Positions 27,220 through 36,055 of a stretch of 64,000 bases of DNA are shown here, piece by piece. Each line of letters starts with the position of its first letter. The first letter of the stretch is position 1. The DNA is taken from NCBI GenBank assembly GCA_016721465.1, contig JADKIA010000030.1, positions 506,142 through 570,141 of the forward strand. The letters are read 5' to 3'. The notes below the pieces were generated by a model. That model was given only the letters and a program-made list of their open reading frames with translations, searched no databases and was not told the origin of the DNA. This DNA comes from Ideonella sp. GTDB taxonomy: Bacteria; Pseudomonadota; Gammaproteobacteria; Burkholderiales; Burkholderiaceae_C. The position numbers were made by a program, and so were the translations under genes.

Positions 27220-27294
27220 AAGCGTGATGAAAGGCGGTCGATTTGTCGGGGTTTTCCCTTGGAATATTGAGACTTTGGTGTTTTAGCGAGATTT

Positions 27295-27309
27295 TGGCAA
27301 GCTCCTTGC
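27295..27309 (+). promoter_or_regulatory. Sigma-54 (-24/-12) promoter of the phenol operon
   Basis: TGGCAA-GCTCC-TTGC, with GG and GC exactly 10 bp apart as required for sigma-54. It leaves only about 5 nt between the expected transcription start and the dmpK ATG. Confidence 0.8.
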
Positions 27310-27324
27310 GATGACTTCGGCGCC

Positions 27325-27600
27325 ATGACCGAACCCGCTGCCTTCGATCCCAATGCCAAGTTCGTTCGCGTGGTGGAGACGCGTGCCGGCGATCTTGTCG
27401 AGTTCGAGTTCGCGGTGGGTGAGCCTGAACTTTTCGTTGAGCTGCTCATGCCGCGAGCGCAGTTCGAAGAGTTCTGCACCCAGCAAGGCGTCACACCGAC
27501 GTTCGGGCGGCTTCCCGCTGCTCCGGAGGGAAGCGCCGAGCACGAATGGGACTGGAGCTTGCACGCCGCACGCGAGCAGCGCTTCCGTCACGAGCCCTGA
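27325..27600 (+). CDS. dmpK: Phenol hydroxylase assembly protein DmpK
   Basis: 91 residues with the family's core: FVRVVETRAGDLVEFEF, PELFVELLMPRAQFEEFC and the ending EWDWSLHAAREQRFRHEP-like tail. DmpK is thought to help assemble the oxygenase, possibly in iron loading, and is not needed for turnover. First gene of the operon; because the sigma-54 promoter lies just before it, its mRNA would have almost no leader and no ribosome site is visible. Confidence 0.9.
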   Translation: MTEPAAFDPNAKFVRVVETRAGDLVEFEFAVGEPELFVELLMPRAQFEEFCTQQGVTPTFGRLPAAPEGSAEHEWDWSLHAAREQRFRHEP

Positions 27601-27650
27601 TCAGCCCGGCCCGGGCAGCCGAATCGAGCCAAGACCAAGGAGACCACCGC

Positions 27651-28643
27651 ATGCAGATCGACCTTCGCACTGTCAGCATCACCCCGTTGCGACAAACCTT
27701 CGACCACATTGCTGCGCGCATCGGCAGTGACAAGGCGGCTTCGCGTTACATCGAAGCAACGATGGACGTGCAGGCGACCGCCAACCTTCACTATCGTCCG
27801 ACCTGGGATCCTGAACACGAGATCTTCGACACCGGGCGCACGAAGATCACGATGCGGGACTGGTACGCACTCAAGGATCCGCGCCAGTTCTACTACGGCA
27901 CCTACACGCAGTCGCGCGCCAGGATGCAGGAGAGCGCCGAGGCCGACTTCGAGTTTGTCGAAAACCGCGGCCTGGCTGCAAGCTACGACGACAGCGCGCG
28001 CCGCACGGTGCTCGACGTCTACCTGCCACTGCGCCATGTGGCCTGGGGCGCAAACATGAACGGCGCCGCCATGTGCGCCTACGGCTATGGCACCGCGATC
28101 ACCCAACCTTGCCTGTACCAGGGCATGGACCAGTTGGGAATTGCGCAATACCTGACACGGCTCGGCATGGCGCTGGGCCAACCGGGCGATCTGCAGGCCG
28201 CGAAGCACGCCTGGTTGGAGGCTCCGGTCTGGCAGGAACTGCGCCGCTATGTCGAGGACACGTTTGTCCTGAAGGATTGGTTCGAGTTGTATGTCGCCCA
28301 GAACGTCGCGCTGGACGGCCTGCTGTACCCGCTTATCTACGGTGAGCTGGAAAGGGCCTTGACCGCGAAGGCCGGCCCCGTGGTGGCGATGCTGACGCGC
28401 TTTCAGAACGAATGGTTCGAGGACTCCAGCAAGTGGATCGACGCCACCCTGCGCATCGTTGCCGCAGAGAACGAGCAGAACAAGGCCCAGCTGGCCGAAT
28501 GGGCGGCGCACTGGAAAGCGCGCGCACTCAAAGCGCTGGAGCCGGTGGCGCAGCTCGCACTCGGGCCCAGCGCCAGCGCGGGGCTTGATCGCGCGGCCAG
28601 CCAACTCGACGCCCGCCTGACCAAGGCCGGGATTGCCGCCTGA
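27651..28643 (+). CDS. dmpL: Phenol hydroxylase oxygenase beta subunit DmpL
   Basis: 330 residues from the ATG at 27651 (AAGGAGACC upstream). Ferritin-like fold without iron ligands, as expected for the beta subunit of the (alpha-beta-gamma)2 hydroxylase; phrases such as RPTWDPEHEIFDTGRT and KDPRQFYYGTYTQSRA are characteristic. It supports the catalytic DmpN subunit in hydroxylation of phenol to catechol. Confidence 0.95.
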   Translation: MQIDLRTVSITPLRQTFDHIAARIGSDKAASRYIEATMDVQATANLHYRPTWDPEHEIFDTGRTKITMRDWYALKDPRQFYYGTYTQSRARMQESAEADFEFVENRGLAASYDDSARRTVLDVYLPLRHVAWGANMNGAAMCAYGYGTAITQPCLYQGMDQLGIAQYLTRLGMALGQPGDLQAAKHAWLEAPVWQELRRYVEDTFVLKDWFELYVAQNVALDGLLYPLIYGELERALTAKAGPVVAMLTRFQNEWFEDSSKWIDATLRIVAAENEQNKAQLAEWAAHWKARALKALEPVAQLALGPSASAGLDRAASQLDARLTKAGIAA

Positions 28644-28658
28644 CCCGAGGACACCAAC

Positions 28659-28928
28659 ATGTCAACCGTCTTCATTGCGTTTCAGAGGAACGAAGAGAGC
28701 CGCTGCATCGTCGACGCCATCGTCGCCGACAACCCGAATGCCACGGTCAACGATCAGCCCGCCATGGTCAAGGTCGATGTGCCCGACCAGATGGTGATAC
28801 GCCGCAGTTCGATCGAGGAACAGATCGGTCGACCATTCAATCTACAGGAACTGCAGATCAACCTCATCACCCTGTCCGGTCATGTCGATGAGACCGATGA
28901 CGAGTTCACTCTGAGCTGGAAGCAATAG
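28659..28928 (+). CDS. dmpM: Phenol hydroxylase effector protein DmpM
   Basis: 89 residues; start MSTVFIAFQRNEESRCIVDA. Cofactorless coupling protein of the MmoB/DmpM family, which binds the oxygenase and tunes O2 activation to substrate. 15 bp after dmpL and 9 bp before dmpN, with good ribosome sites. Confidence 0.94.
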   Translation: MSTVFIAFQRNEESRCIVDAIVADNPNATVNDQPAMVKVDVPDQMVIRRSSIEEQIGRPFNLQELQINLITLSGHVDETDDEFTLSWKQ

Positions 28929-28937
28929 GAGCCCACC

Positions 28938-30485
28938 ATGGACATGAAAGTCGCCAAGAAGCTCGGTCTGAAGGACCGCTACAACCTGATGACCCGTGAC
29001 CTGGAGTGGACCCCCACCTACCAGGCGGTGCAGGACGTCTATCCCGCAATGGAGTACGAGGGCATCAAGATCCACGACTGGAGCAAGTTCGAGGATCCGT
29101 TCCGCCTGACGATGGACGCTTACTGGAAGTACCAGGCGGAAAAGGAGCGCAAGCTCTACGCGATCATCGACGCCTTCAATCAGAACAACGGCCACCTCGG
29201 CCTGACTGACGCGCGCTACATCAACGCGCTCAAGTTGTTCCTGACCGGCGTGTCGCCACTCGAGTACATGGCGCACCGCGGCTTCGCGCATGTCGGCCGC
29301 CAGTTCCCCGGCGCTGGCCCGCGCGTGGCCTGCCTCATGCAGAGCCTGGATGAGATCCGCCACTCGCAGACGCAGATCCACTCCCTGTCGAACTACAACA
29401 AGTTCTACAACGGCTTCCAGAACTGGCGCCACCAGCACGACCGCGTCTGGTACTTGTCTGTGCCCAAGTCGTTCTTCGACGACGCGATCTCGTCTGGCCC
29501 GTTCGAGTACATGGTGGCGATCGGCTTCGCCTTCGAATACGTGCTGACGAACCTGCTGTTCGTCCCCTTCATCTCGGGCGCGGCCTACAACGGCGACATG
29601 GGCGCGATGGCCTTCGGCTTCTCGGCGCAGAGCGACGAGTCGCGCCACATGACCTTGGGTCTGGAGTGCATCAAGTTCATCCTCGAACAGGACCCGGACA
29701 ACCTGCCCATCGTGCAGCGCTGGATCGACAAGTGGTTCTGGCGCGGCTACCGCGTGCTGACGCTGGTGGCGATGATGATGGACTACATGCTGCCCAAGCG
29801 CGTGATGAGCTGGAAGGAAGCCTGGGAAACCTACGCAGAGGACAACGGCGGCGCGCTGTTCGCTGACCTGGCGCGTTACGGCATCACGGTGCCCAAGGGC
29901 TGGGAGCAAGCGTGCAAGGACAAGGACCACCTGTCGCACCAAGCCTGGGCCGTGTTCTACAACTATGGCGCCGCCGCGCCGTTCCACACCTGGGCGCCGA
30001 GCGAGAAGGACATGGAGTGGCTGTCGGCCAAGTACCCGGACACCTTCGACAAGTACTACCGGCCGCGCTACGAGCACTGGGCGAAAGAAGCCAAGGACGG
30101 CAAGCGTTTCTACAACGGCACGCTGCCGATGCTGTGCCAGACCTGTCAGATCCCGATGTTCTTCACCGAGCCCGACGACCCGACCAAGATCTGCTACCGC
30201 GAGAGCGACTACCACGGCATGAAGTACCACTTCTGCTCTGACGGCTGCAAGTCGATCTTCGATCACGAACCCGAGAAGTACGTGCAGAGCTGGTTGCCGG
30301 TGCACCAGATCTACCAGGGCAACTGCTTCACACCCGAGGCCGATCCGACCCAGCCGGATTTCAACCCGCTGGCCGAAGTGCTGAAGTGGTACCGCATGGA
30401 AATGGGCCGCGACAACCTCGACTACGAGGGCTCGCAGGACCAGAAGAACTTCAACGCCTGGCGCGAACTTGCGACCGGCAACTAA
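28938..30485 (+). CDS. dmpN: Phenol hydroxylase catalytic (alpha) subunit DmpN
   Basis: 515 residues. The di-iron ligands are all visible: Glu109, Glu139 and His142 (DEIRH), Glu200, Glu234 and His237 (DESRH). A cysteine motif typical of this subunit (CQTC ... CSDGCKSIF, about residues 399-435) is also present. Hydroxylates phenol and methylphenols to catechols with O2 and electrons from DmpP. Confidence 0.96.
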   Translation: MDMKVAKKLGLKDRYNLMTRDLEWTPTYQAVQDVYPAMEYEGIKIHDWSKFEDPFRLTMDAYWKYQAEKERKLYAIIDAFNQNNGHLGLTDARYINALKLFLTGVSPLEYMAHRGFAHVGRQFPGAGPRVACLMQSLDEIRHSQTQIHSLSNYNKFYNGFQNWRHQHDRVWYLSVPKSFFDDAISSGPFEYMVAIGFAFEYVLTNLLFVPFISGAAYNGDMGAMAFGFSAQSDESRHMTLGLECIKFILEQDPDNLPIVQRWIDKWFWRGYRVLTLVAMMMDYMLPKRVMSWKEAWETYAEDNGGALFADLARYGITVPKGWEQACKDKDHLSHQAWAVFYNYGAAAPFHTWAPSEKDMEWLSAKYPDTFDKYYRPRYEHWAKEAKDGKRFYNGTLPMLCQTCQIPMFFTEPDDPTKICYRESDYHGMKYHFCSDGCKSIFDHEPEKYVQSWLPVHQIYQGNCFTPEADPTQPDFNPLAEVLKWYRMEMGRDNLDYEGSQDQKNFNAWRELATGN

Positions 30486-30504
30486 AGCGTCAAGGAGACA
30501 CACC

Positions 30505-30861
30505 ATGGCCGTTGCTGCCGTTCGCAAATACGAGTTCGCCCCCAAGGACACGGCGGACAAGTTCCCAGCCCCGCTGCTGTACGTGGGTTGGGACGACCAC
30601 CTGATGTTCTGCGCGCCGTTCTGCGTGCCGTTCCCGCCGACGCTGAAGTTCGGTGACATGTGCCGCGGCGCCTTTCCGGGCATCTTCGGCGCGCACCCGG
30701 ATTTCGCCAAGATCGACTGGGACAAGGCCGAGTGGTTCAAGTCGGGCCGAGCCTGGAAGCCGGACCACGACAAGTCGCTGGCCGAGAACGGCTTGGGCCA
30801 CAAGGACGCGATCCGCTTCCGCACGCCGGGGCTGACGGGATTGCAGGGTTCGTGCAGCTGA
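30505..30861 (+). CDS. dmpO: Phenol hydroxylase oxygenase gamma subunit DmpO
   Basis: 118 residues from the ATG at 30505 (AAGGAGAC upstream). Family-typical stretches KYEFAPKDTADKFPAPLLYV and CAPFCVPFPPTLKFGDM. Small structural subunit of the hydroxylase. Confidence 0.94.
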   Translation: MAVAAVRKYEFAPKDTADKFPAPLLYVGWDDHLMFCAPFCVPFPPTLKFGDMCRGAFPGIFGAHPDFAKIDWDKAEWFKSGRAWKPDHDKSLAENGLGHKDAIRFRTPGLTGLQGSCS

Positions 30862-30862
30862 C

Positions 30863-31918
30863 ATGAGCTACCAGTTGACGATCGAGCCGCTCGGCCAGGT
30901 GCTGCAGGTCGAGGAGGGCCAAACCATCCTCGATGCCGCGCTGCGCGCCGGCATCTACCTGCCGCATGCCTGCTGCCACGGCTTGTGTGCGACCTGCAAA
31001 GTGGATGTGACCGATGGCGAGATCGACCATGGCGAGGTCAGCAACTTCGCGCTGATGGACTACGAGCGCGACGAAGGCAAGTGCCTGGCCTGCTGCGCCA
31101 CTTTGCAGTCGGACGCAGTGATTGAAGCCGAGATCGACGAGGAGCCCGACGCGCAGAACCTGCCGGTGCTCGACTACGCCGGCACGGTGTCTTGCGTGGA
31201 GAGCCTAACGCCGACGATCAAGGGCGTGTGGATCGCGCTGGACAGCCCGATCACCTTCCAGGCCGGCCAGTATGTCAACCTGCGCATCCCTGGAGAGAGC
31301 GCCCCGCGCGCATTCTCGATCGCCAGTGCACCGCAAGACGGTGGCCGCATCGAACTCAACATCCGCCAAGTGCCCGGCGGCAAGGCCACGACCTGGGTCC
31401 ACCAGGGTCTGCGCGCCGGGGAGCGTGTGTCGCTTTCGGGCCCGTATGGGCGCTTCTTCGTGCGCAAGTCGGCCCAGCTGCCCTTGTTGTTCCTGGCCGG
31501 AGGCTCAGGCCTTTCGAGCCCGCGCTCGATGATCCTGGATCTGTTGGCCGAGGGCTGCGCGCTGCCGATCACACTGGTCAACGGTGCTCGTTGCCAGGAC
31601 GAGCTTTACCACCACGCCGACTTCGAGGCACTGGCCGAACGCCATCCCAATTTCGCGTACGTGCCGGCCCTGTCGAGCGAACCCGATGGCAGCGGATGGA
31701 CCGGCGCACGCGGCTTCGTGCACGATGTGGCGAAGGCCCATTTCGCCAACGATTTCCGCGGCCGCAAGGCCTACCTGTGCGGGCCGCCGCTGATGATCGA
31801 CGCCTGCATCAGCACGCTGATGCAGGGGCGGCTGTTCGAGCGTGACATCTACACCGAGAAATTCATCTCGGCAGCTGATGCGCAGCAGGTCAGGAGCCCG
31901 CTGTTCAAGAAGATCTGA
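30863..31918 (+). CDS. dmpP: Phenol hydroxylase reductase DmpP
   Basis: 351 residues. N-terminal plant-type [2Fe-2S] domain (CCHGLCATC and CLACC, residues about 33-82), FAD domain with RAFSIAS near 151, NAD-binding GGSGLSS near 217 and the terminal CGPPLMIDAC motif. Passes electrons from NADH to the DmpN di-iron site. Confidence 0.95.
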   Translation: MSYQLTIEPLGQVLQVEEGQTILDAALRAGIYLPHACCHGLCATCKVDVTDGEIDHGEVSNFALMDYERDEGKCLACCATLQSDAVIEAEIDEEPDAQNLPVLDYAGTVSCVESLTPTIKGVWIALDSPITFQAGQYVNLRIPGESAPRAFSIASAPQDGGRIELNIRQVPGGKATTWVHQGLRAGERVSLSGPYGRFFVRKSAQLPLLFLAGGSGLSSPRSMILDLLAEGCALPITLVNGARCQDELYHHADFEALAERHPNFAYVPALSSEPDGSGWTGARGFVHDVAKAHFANDFRGRKAYLCGPPLMIDACISTLMQGRLFERDIYTEKFISAADAQQVRSPLFKKI

Positions 31919-31919
31919 C

Positions 31920-32267
31920 ATGGCGACTGCTCACACGATCACCATCGCCGACGACGGCCAGACCTATCGCTGTTCCGAGCAGCGCTCGCTGCTCGAAGGC
32001 ATGGAGCAGCTCGGTCGCAAGGGCATCCCGGTGGGCTGCCGAAACGGTGGTTGTGGTGTGTGCAAGGTGGAGATTCTCAGCGGTTGCTACAGCTCGCGCG
32101 TCATGAGCCGCGAGCATGTCAGTGAAGAGGACGAGGCGCTGGGCCGGGTGCTGGCCTGCCGCGTCAAGCCGACCAGCGACATCCGTCTGGCGGTGATCGG
32201 AAAGATGAAGAGGAGCGTCTGCCGTACGGTTGAGTCGGCGGACGCCAACAGTTCCCACTCAACCTGA
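31920..32267 (+). CDS. dmpQ: Chloroplast-type ferredoxin, DmpQ/XylT-like
   Basis: 115 residues, ATG one base after the dmpP stop. [2Fe-2S] motif CRNGGCGVCKVE (about residues 41-52) and a distal Cys in LACRVKP. These ferredoxins re-reduce the active-site iron of catechol 2,3-dioxygenase after it is oxidised by substrates such as 4-methylcatechol. The following dioxygenase gene fits this role. Confidence 0.9.
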   Translation: MATAHTITIADDGQTYRCSEQRSLLEGMEQLGRKGIPVGCRNGGCGVCKVEILSGCYSSRVMSREHVSEEDEALGRVLACRVKPTSDIRLAVIGKMKRSVCRTVESADANSSHST

Positions 32268-32283
32268 AAACTGGAGACGCGAC

Positions 32284-33210
32284 ATGGCAATGACAGGTGT
32301 ATTGCGACCGGGACACGCAGTGGTACGTGTGCTCGATCTGGACGAATCGGTGAAGTTCTACACCAACGTGATGGGACTCAAGGAAACCGGACGCGACAAG
32401 GGCGGCCGCGTGTACTTCAAGTGCCAGGACGAACGCGACCACAACAGCTTCATCATTCGCAAGGCCGACCGTGCCGGCCTGGACTGCTTTGGCTTCAAGG
32501 TGCTGAACAAGGCCACGCTGGCCACGCTGGAAGGCCGCTTGCGCGAGTACGGTGTGGCCACTGAACGCGTGCCTGCCGGCGAAATGCTGGAAACGGGAGA
32601 GCGCGTGCGCTTCCAACTGCCCACAGGCCACACCATCGAGCGGTTTGCCGACAAGACCGATGTGGGCAATGGCCTGGGCTACACCAACCCCGAAGCCATG
32701 ATGCCCGAGTTCAAAGGCATCAACCCGGTGCGCATGGACCATTGTCTGATCTACGGTGGCGACATTGATGGCAACCGCAAGCTGTTCGAGGAAGTGCTCG
32801 ACTTCACACTGGTCGAACGCATCAAGCTGGAAGACGGCACCACCGACCTGGCCACCTGGTTGACCTGCTCCGCCAAGGCGCATGACATCGCCATGGTGCG
32901 TCACGCCGAAGATGGCAAGCTGCACCATGTGTCCTTCCTGCTCGACACCTGGGAGCAGGTGCTGCGCGCGGCCGACATCATGTCGATCAACCGCGTCTCC
33001 ATCGACATGGGCCCCACCCGCCACGGCGTGACGCGTGGCACCACGATCTACTTCTTCGACCCGTCCGGCAACCGCATGGAAACCTTCTGCGGCGGCTACG
33101 ATTTCTACCCGGACATGCACCCCACCACCTGGACCTGGGACGAGGTGGGTGCCGCGGTCTTCTACCACGACCGCAAACTGAACCCGGCCTTCCTCACGGT
33201 GGTGACTTGA
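32284..33210 (+). CDS. dmpB: Catechol 2,3-dioxygenase DmpB
   Basis: 308 residues from the ATG at 32284 (GGAGAC upstream). Two VOC modules; Fe(II) ligands His153 (RMDHCLIY), His214 or neighbouring 215 (KLHHVSF) and Glu266 (NRMETFCGG), as in XylE. Cleaves catechol to 2-hydroxymuconic semialdehyde, the entry to the meta pathway encoded downstream. Confidence 0.96.
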   Translation: MAMTGVLRPGHAVVRVLDLDESVKFYTNVMGLKETGRDKGGRVYFKCQDERDHNSFIIRKADRAGLDCFGFKVLNKATLATLEGRLREYGVATERVPAGEMLETGERVRFQLPTGHTIERFADKTDVGNGLGYTNPEAMMPEFKGINPVRMDHCLIYGGDIDGNRKLFEEVLDFTLVERIKLEDGTTDLATWLTCSAKAHDIAMVRHAEDGKLHHVSFLLDTWEQVLRAADIMSINRVSIDMGPTRHGVTRGTTIYFFDPSGNRMETFCGGYDFYPDMHPTTWTWDEVGAAVFYHDRKLNPAFLTVVT

Positions 33211-33219
33211 CCCACCCCC

Positions 33220-33254
33220 GAGGCGGCCATCCGGCCGCCTCCCCCTCAAGGGGG
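33220..33254. repeat. Double-hairpin intergenic element
   Basis: Two adjacent hairpins: GAGGCGGCC-ATCC-GGCCGCCTC (33220-33241) and CCCCCT-CA-AGGGGG (33241-33254). A similar two-hairpin arrangement occurs at 48710-48746. May stabilise or attenuate mRNA between dmpB and the next gene. Confidence 0.55.
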
Positions 33255-33325
33255 CGCCGCGAGCGGCCTGGCAGAGCCAGTTCCGCCGCAGCCGCTTGAC
33301 GGGTTGTGCCGCTTCATTCGCTTCC

Positions 33326-33754
33326 ATGTCTTCACACAGCATCACACAACACCAGATCACCGCCGAGGCAGCCAGCGCCGCCTGTTGTGCGGCGCTGGCC
33401 CATGCCGAGGCGCAGGGCTTGCGCATCAACGTCGCGGTCACCGATGCCTCGGGCACGTTGATGGCGTTCTTGCGCATGCCCGGCGCCTTCCTGCATTCCA
33501 TCGACATCGCCATCGACAAGGCCTACACGGCGTCCAGCTTCGGCTTCCCAACCTCGCAGTGGGCGGGTGCCGTGGCTGGCGACGAGTTGCTGCGCATCGG
33601 CCTGAACCAGCGCCCGCGGCTGGTGATGTTTGGCGGAGGCCTGCCCATCATCGAAGCCGGCGTGCGTATTGGCGGCATCGGCGTCTCGGGCGGCTCGGCC
33701 GACGAGGACGAGGACTGCGCACGCGCCGGCCTGGCCGCCTTGAACCTGAATTGA
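33326..33754 (+). CDS. GlcG/HbpS-family protein in the meta operon
   Basis: 142 residues from the ATG at 33326. GlcG/HbpS-like fold: ITAEAASAACCAALAHAEAQ, VTDASGTLMAFLRMPGAF, IDKAYTASSFGFPTS and GGLPIIEAGVRIGGIGVSG. Such genes are common in meta-cleavage operons (often called orfX), with a proposed protective or heme/flavin-binding role that is not settled. Lies between dmpB and dmpC. Confidence 0.85.
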   Translation: MSSHSITQHQITAEAASAACCAALAHAEAQGLRINVAVTDASGTLMAFLRMPGAFLHSIDIAIDKAYTASSFGFPTSQWAGAVAGDELLRIGLNQRPRLVMFGGGLPIIEAGVRIGGIGVSGGSADEDEDCARAGLAALNLN

Positions 33755-33776
33755 CGCGACTCTCTGCGAGCACCCC

Positions 33777-35231
33777 ATGAAACAGTTCCTCAACTTCATC
33801 AATGGCGAGTTCGTCGCCACTGGCAAGACCTTCGACAAGCGCGCGCCGGCCACCAACAAGGTCATCGGCCAAGTGCACGAAGCCGGGCAGGCCGAGGTGG
33901 ACGCCGCCGTGGCCGCAGGCCGCGCGGCGCTCAAGGGCGAGTGGGGCCGCATGAGCGTGGTCAAGCGTGCCGAACTGCTGCACGCCGTGGCCGACGAGAT
34001 CATCCGCCGATTCGATGAGTTTCTCGCCGCCGAGCTGGCCGACACCGGCAAGCCAAAGGCGCTGGCCAGCCACATCGACATCCCGCGCGGCGCCGCCAAC
34101 TTCAAGGTCTTTGCCGACATTGTCAAGAACGTGCCGACCGAGAGCTTCCAAATGGCCACGCCCGACGGCGGCACGGCCATCAGCTACGCCATGCGCACGC
34201 CATTGGGCGTGTTGGGCGTGATCTGCCCGTGGAACCTGCCGCTGCTGTTGATGACCTGGAAGGTCGGCCCGGCACTGGCCTGCGGCAACACCGTCATCGT
34301 CAAGCCCAGCGAAGAAACCCCCGCCACCGCCACGCTGCTGGGCGAGGTGATGGACGCTGTGGGCATCCCCAAGGGGGTGTACCAAGTGCTGCACGGCTTT
34401 GGCCCCGGCTCGGCTGGCGAGTTCATCACCAGGCACCCCGGCGTCAACGGCATCACCTTCACCGGTGAAACGCGCACCGGCGAGGCCATCATGGCCGCGG
34501 CCGCCAAGGGCGTGCGGCCGGTGAGCTTCGAGCTGGGCGGCAAGAACGCCGGCATCGTGTTCGCTGATGCCGATTTCGACAAGGCCGTGGCCGGCATCAC
34601 CCGCAGCGCCTTCGAGAACTGCGGCCAAGTCTGCCTGGGCACCGAACGCGTCTACGTGCAGCGGCCCATCTTTGACAAGTTCGTCGCCGCGCTCAAGGCC
34701 AAGGCCGAGGCGCTGGTGGTGGGCGGGCCCGATACCCCGGGCGTGGGCCTGGGTCCACTGATCTCGGCCGAGCACAAGGCCAAGGTGCTGTCCTACTACG
34801 CCAAGGCGAAGGAGGCCGGTGCCACCGTTGTCACCGGCGGCGGCGTGCCCGCGCTGAATGGGGAATACACCAACGGTCACTTCGTGCAGCCCACCATCTG
34901 GACGGGCCTGCCCGAGAGCGCAGCCGTGATCCGCGAGGAGATCTTCGGCCCTTGCTGCCACATTGCTCCGTTCGACACCGAGGAGGAGGCCATTGCGCTG
35001 GCCAACGCGACCGACTACGGCCTGGCCACCACGGTGTGGACACAGGATCTGGGCACCGCGCACCGCATGGCCGCTGCCATCGAGGTGGGCCTGTGCTGGA
35101 TCAACAGCTGGTTCCTGCGCGACCTGCGCACCGCGTTCGGCGGCGCCAAGGCCTCGGGCATCGGCCGCGAAGGCGGCGTGCATTCGCTCGAGTTCTACAC
35201 CGAGCTGCGCAACGTGATGGTCAAACTCTGA
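33777..35231 (+). CDS. dmpC: 2-Hydroxymuconic semialdehyde dehydrogenase DmpC
   Basis: 484 residues, aldehyde dehydrogenase family. Catalytic Cys in NCGQVCLG (about residue 284) and Glu in SFELGGKN (about 250); NAD site GVICPWNLPL. Oxidises the ring-cleavage product to 2-hydroxymuconate (the 4-oxalocrotonate branch). Confidence 0.95.
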   Translation: MKQFLNFINGEFVATGKTFDKRAPATNKVIGQVHEAGQAEVDAAVAAGRAALKGEWGRMSVVKRAELLHAVADEIIRRFDEFLAAELADTGKPKALASHIDIPRGAANFKVFADIVKNVPTESFQMATPDGGTAISYAMRTPLGVLGVICPWNLPLLLMTWKVGPALACGNTVIVKPSEETPATATLLGEVMDAVGIPKGVYQVLHGFGPGSAGEFITRHPGVNGITFTGETRTGEAIMAAAAKGVRPVSFELGGKNAGIVFADADFDKAVAGITRSAFENCGQVCLGTERVYVQRPIFDKFVAALKAKAEALVVGGPDTPGVGLGPLISAEHKAKVLSYYAKAKEAGATVVTGGGVPALNGEYTNGHFVQPTIWTGLPESAAVIREEIFGPCCHIAPFDTEEEAIALANATDYGLATTVWTQDLGTAHRMAAAIEVGLCWINSWFLRDLRTAFGGAKASGIGREGGVHSLEFYTELRNVMVKL

Positions 35232-35242
35232 AGGCAATCCCG

Positions 35243-36025
35243 ATGAACCCCGACAAGATCCAACGCTACGGCGACGAGCTCTACCAGGCACTGCTGAGTC
35301 GCGAAGCGGTTGCGCCGCTCACCGAGCGCGAGCCCGACATCACCATTGCCGACGCCTACCAGATCCAGCTGCGCATGATCCAGCGCCGGCTGGAGGCCGG
35401 AGAAACCGTCATCGGCAAGAAGATCGGTGTCACCAGCAAGGTGGTGATGGACATGCTGGGAGTGAACCAGCCCGACTTCGGCCACCTGCTCTCGGGCATG
35501 GTGTTCAACGAGGGCGAGCCGGTCGACACCGGCAAGCTGATCGCGCCGAAGGCCGAGGCCGAAGTGGCCTTCATCCTGGCGCGTGATCTGAGCGGCCCGG
35601 GCGTGACAGCGGCCGACGTGCTGCGCGCCACCGACTGCGTGATGCCCTGCTTCGAGATCGTCGACTCGCGCATCCGCGACTGGAAGATCAAGATTGCCGA
35701 CACCGTGGCCGACAACGCTTCCTGCGGCGTGCTGACACTCGGCGGCACGCGCCGCAGCCCGCGCGACCTGGACCTGGCGCTGGCCGGCATGGTGCTGGAG
35801 AAGAACGGCGAGATCGTCAGCACCTCGTGCGGCGCCTCCGTGCAGGGCTCGCCGGTGAACGCCGTGGCCTGGCTGGCCAACACCTTGGGCGCGCTGGGCA
35901 TCTCGCTCAAAGCCGGCGACATCATCCTCTCGGGTTCGCAATCGCCACTGGTCCCGGTCAAGGCCGGCGACAGCCTGCACGCCAGCGTGGGTGGATTGGG
36001 CAGCACTTCGGTGCGCTTCATCTGA
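35243..36025 (+). CDS. dmpE: 2-Hydroxypenta-2,4-dienoate hydratase DmpE
   Basis: 260 residues from the ATG at 35243. MhpD/DmpE family: GKKIGVTSKVVMDMLGV, the metal site KAEAEVAFIL and PCFEIVDSRIRDWKI. Adds water to 2-hydroxypentadienoate, giving 4-hydroxy-2-oxovalerate. It is homologous to the next gene (DmpH), with which it usually forms a complex. Confidence 0.95.
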   Translation: MNPDKIQRYGDELYQALLSREAVAPLTEREPDITIADAYQIQLRMIQRRLEAGETVIGKKIGVTSKVVMDMLGVNQPDFGHLLSGMVFNEGEPVDTGKLIAPKAEAEVAFILARDLSGPGVTAADVLRATDCVMPCFEIVDSRIRDWKIKIADTVADNASCGVLTLGGTRRSPRDLDLALAGMVLEKNGEIVSTSCGASVQGSPVNAVAWLANTLGALGISLKAGDIILSGSQSPLVPVKAGDSLHASVGGLGSTSVRFI

Positions 36026-36055
36026 GAACGACGAGAGCACCACGAGAACATCACC

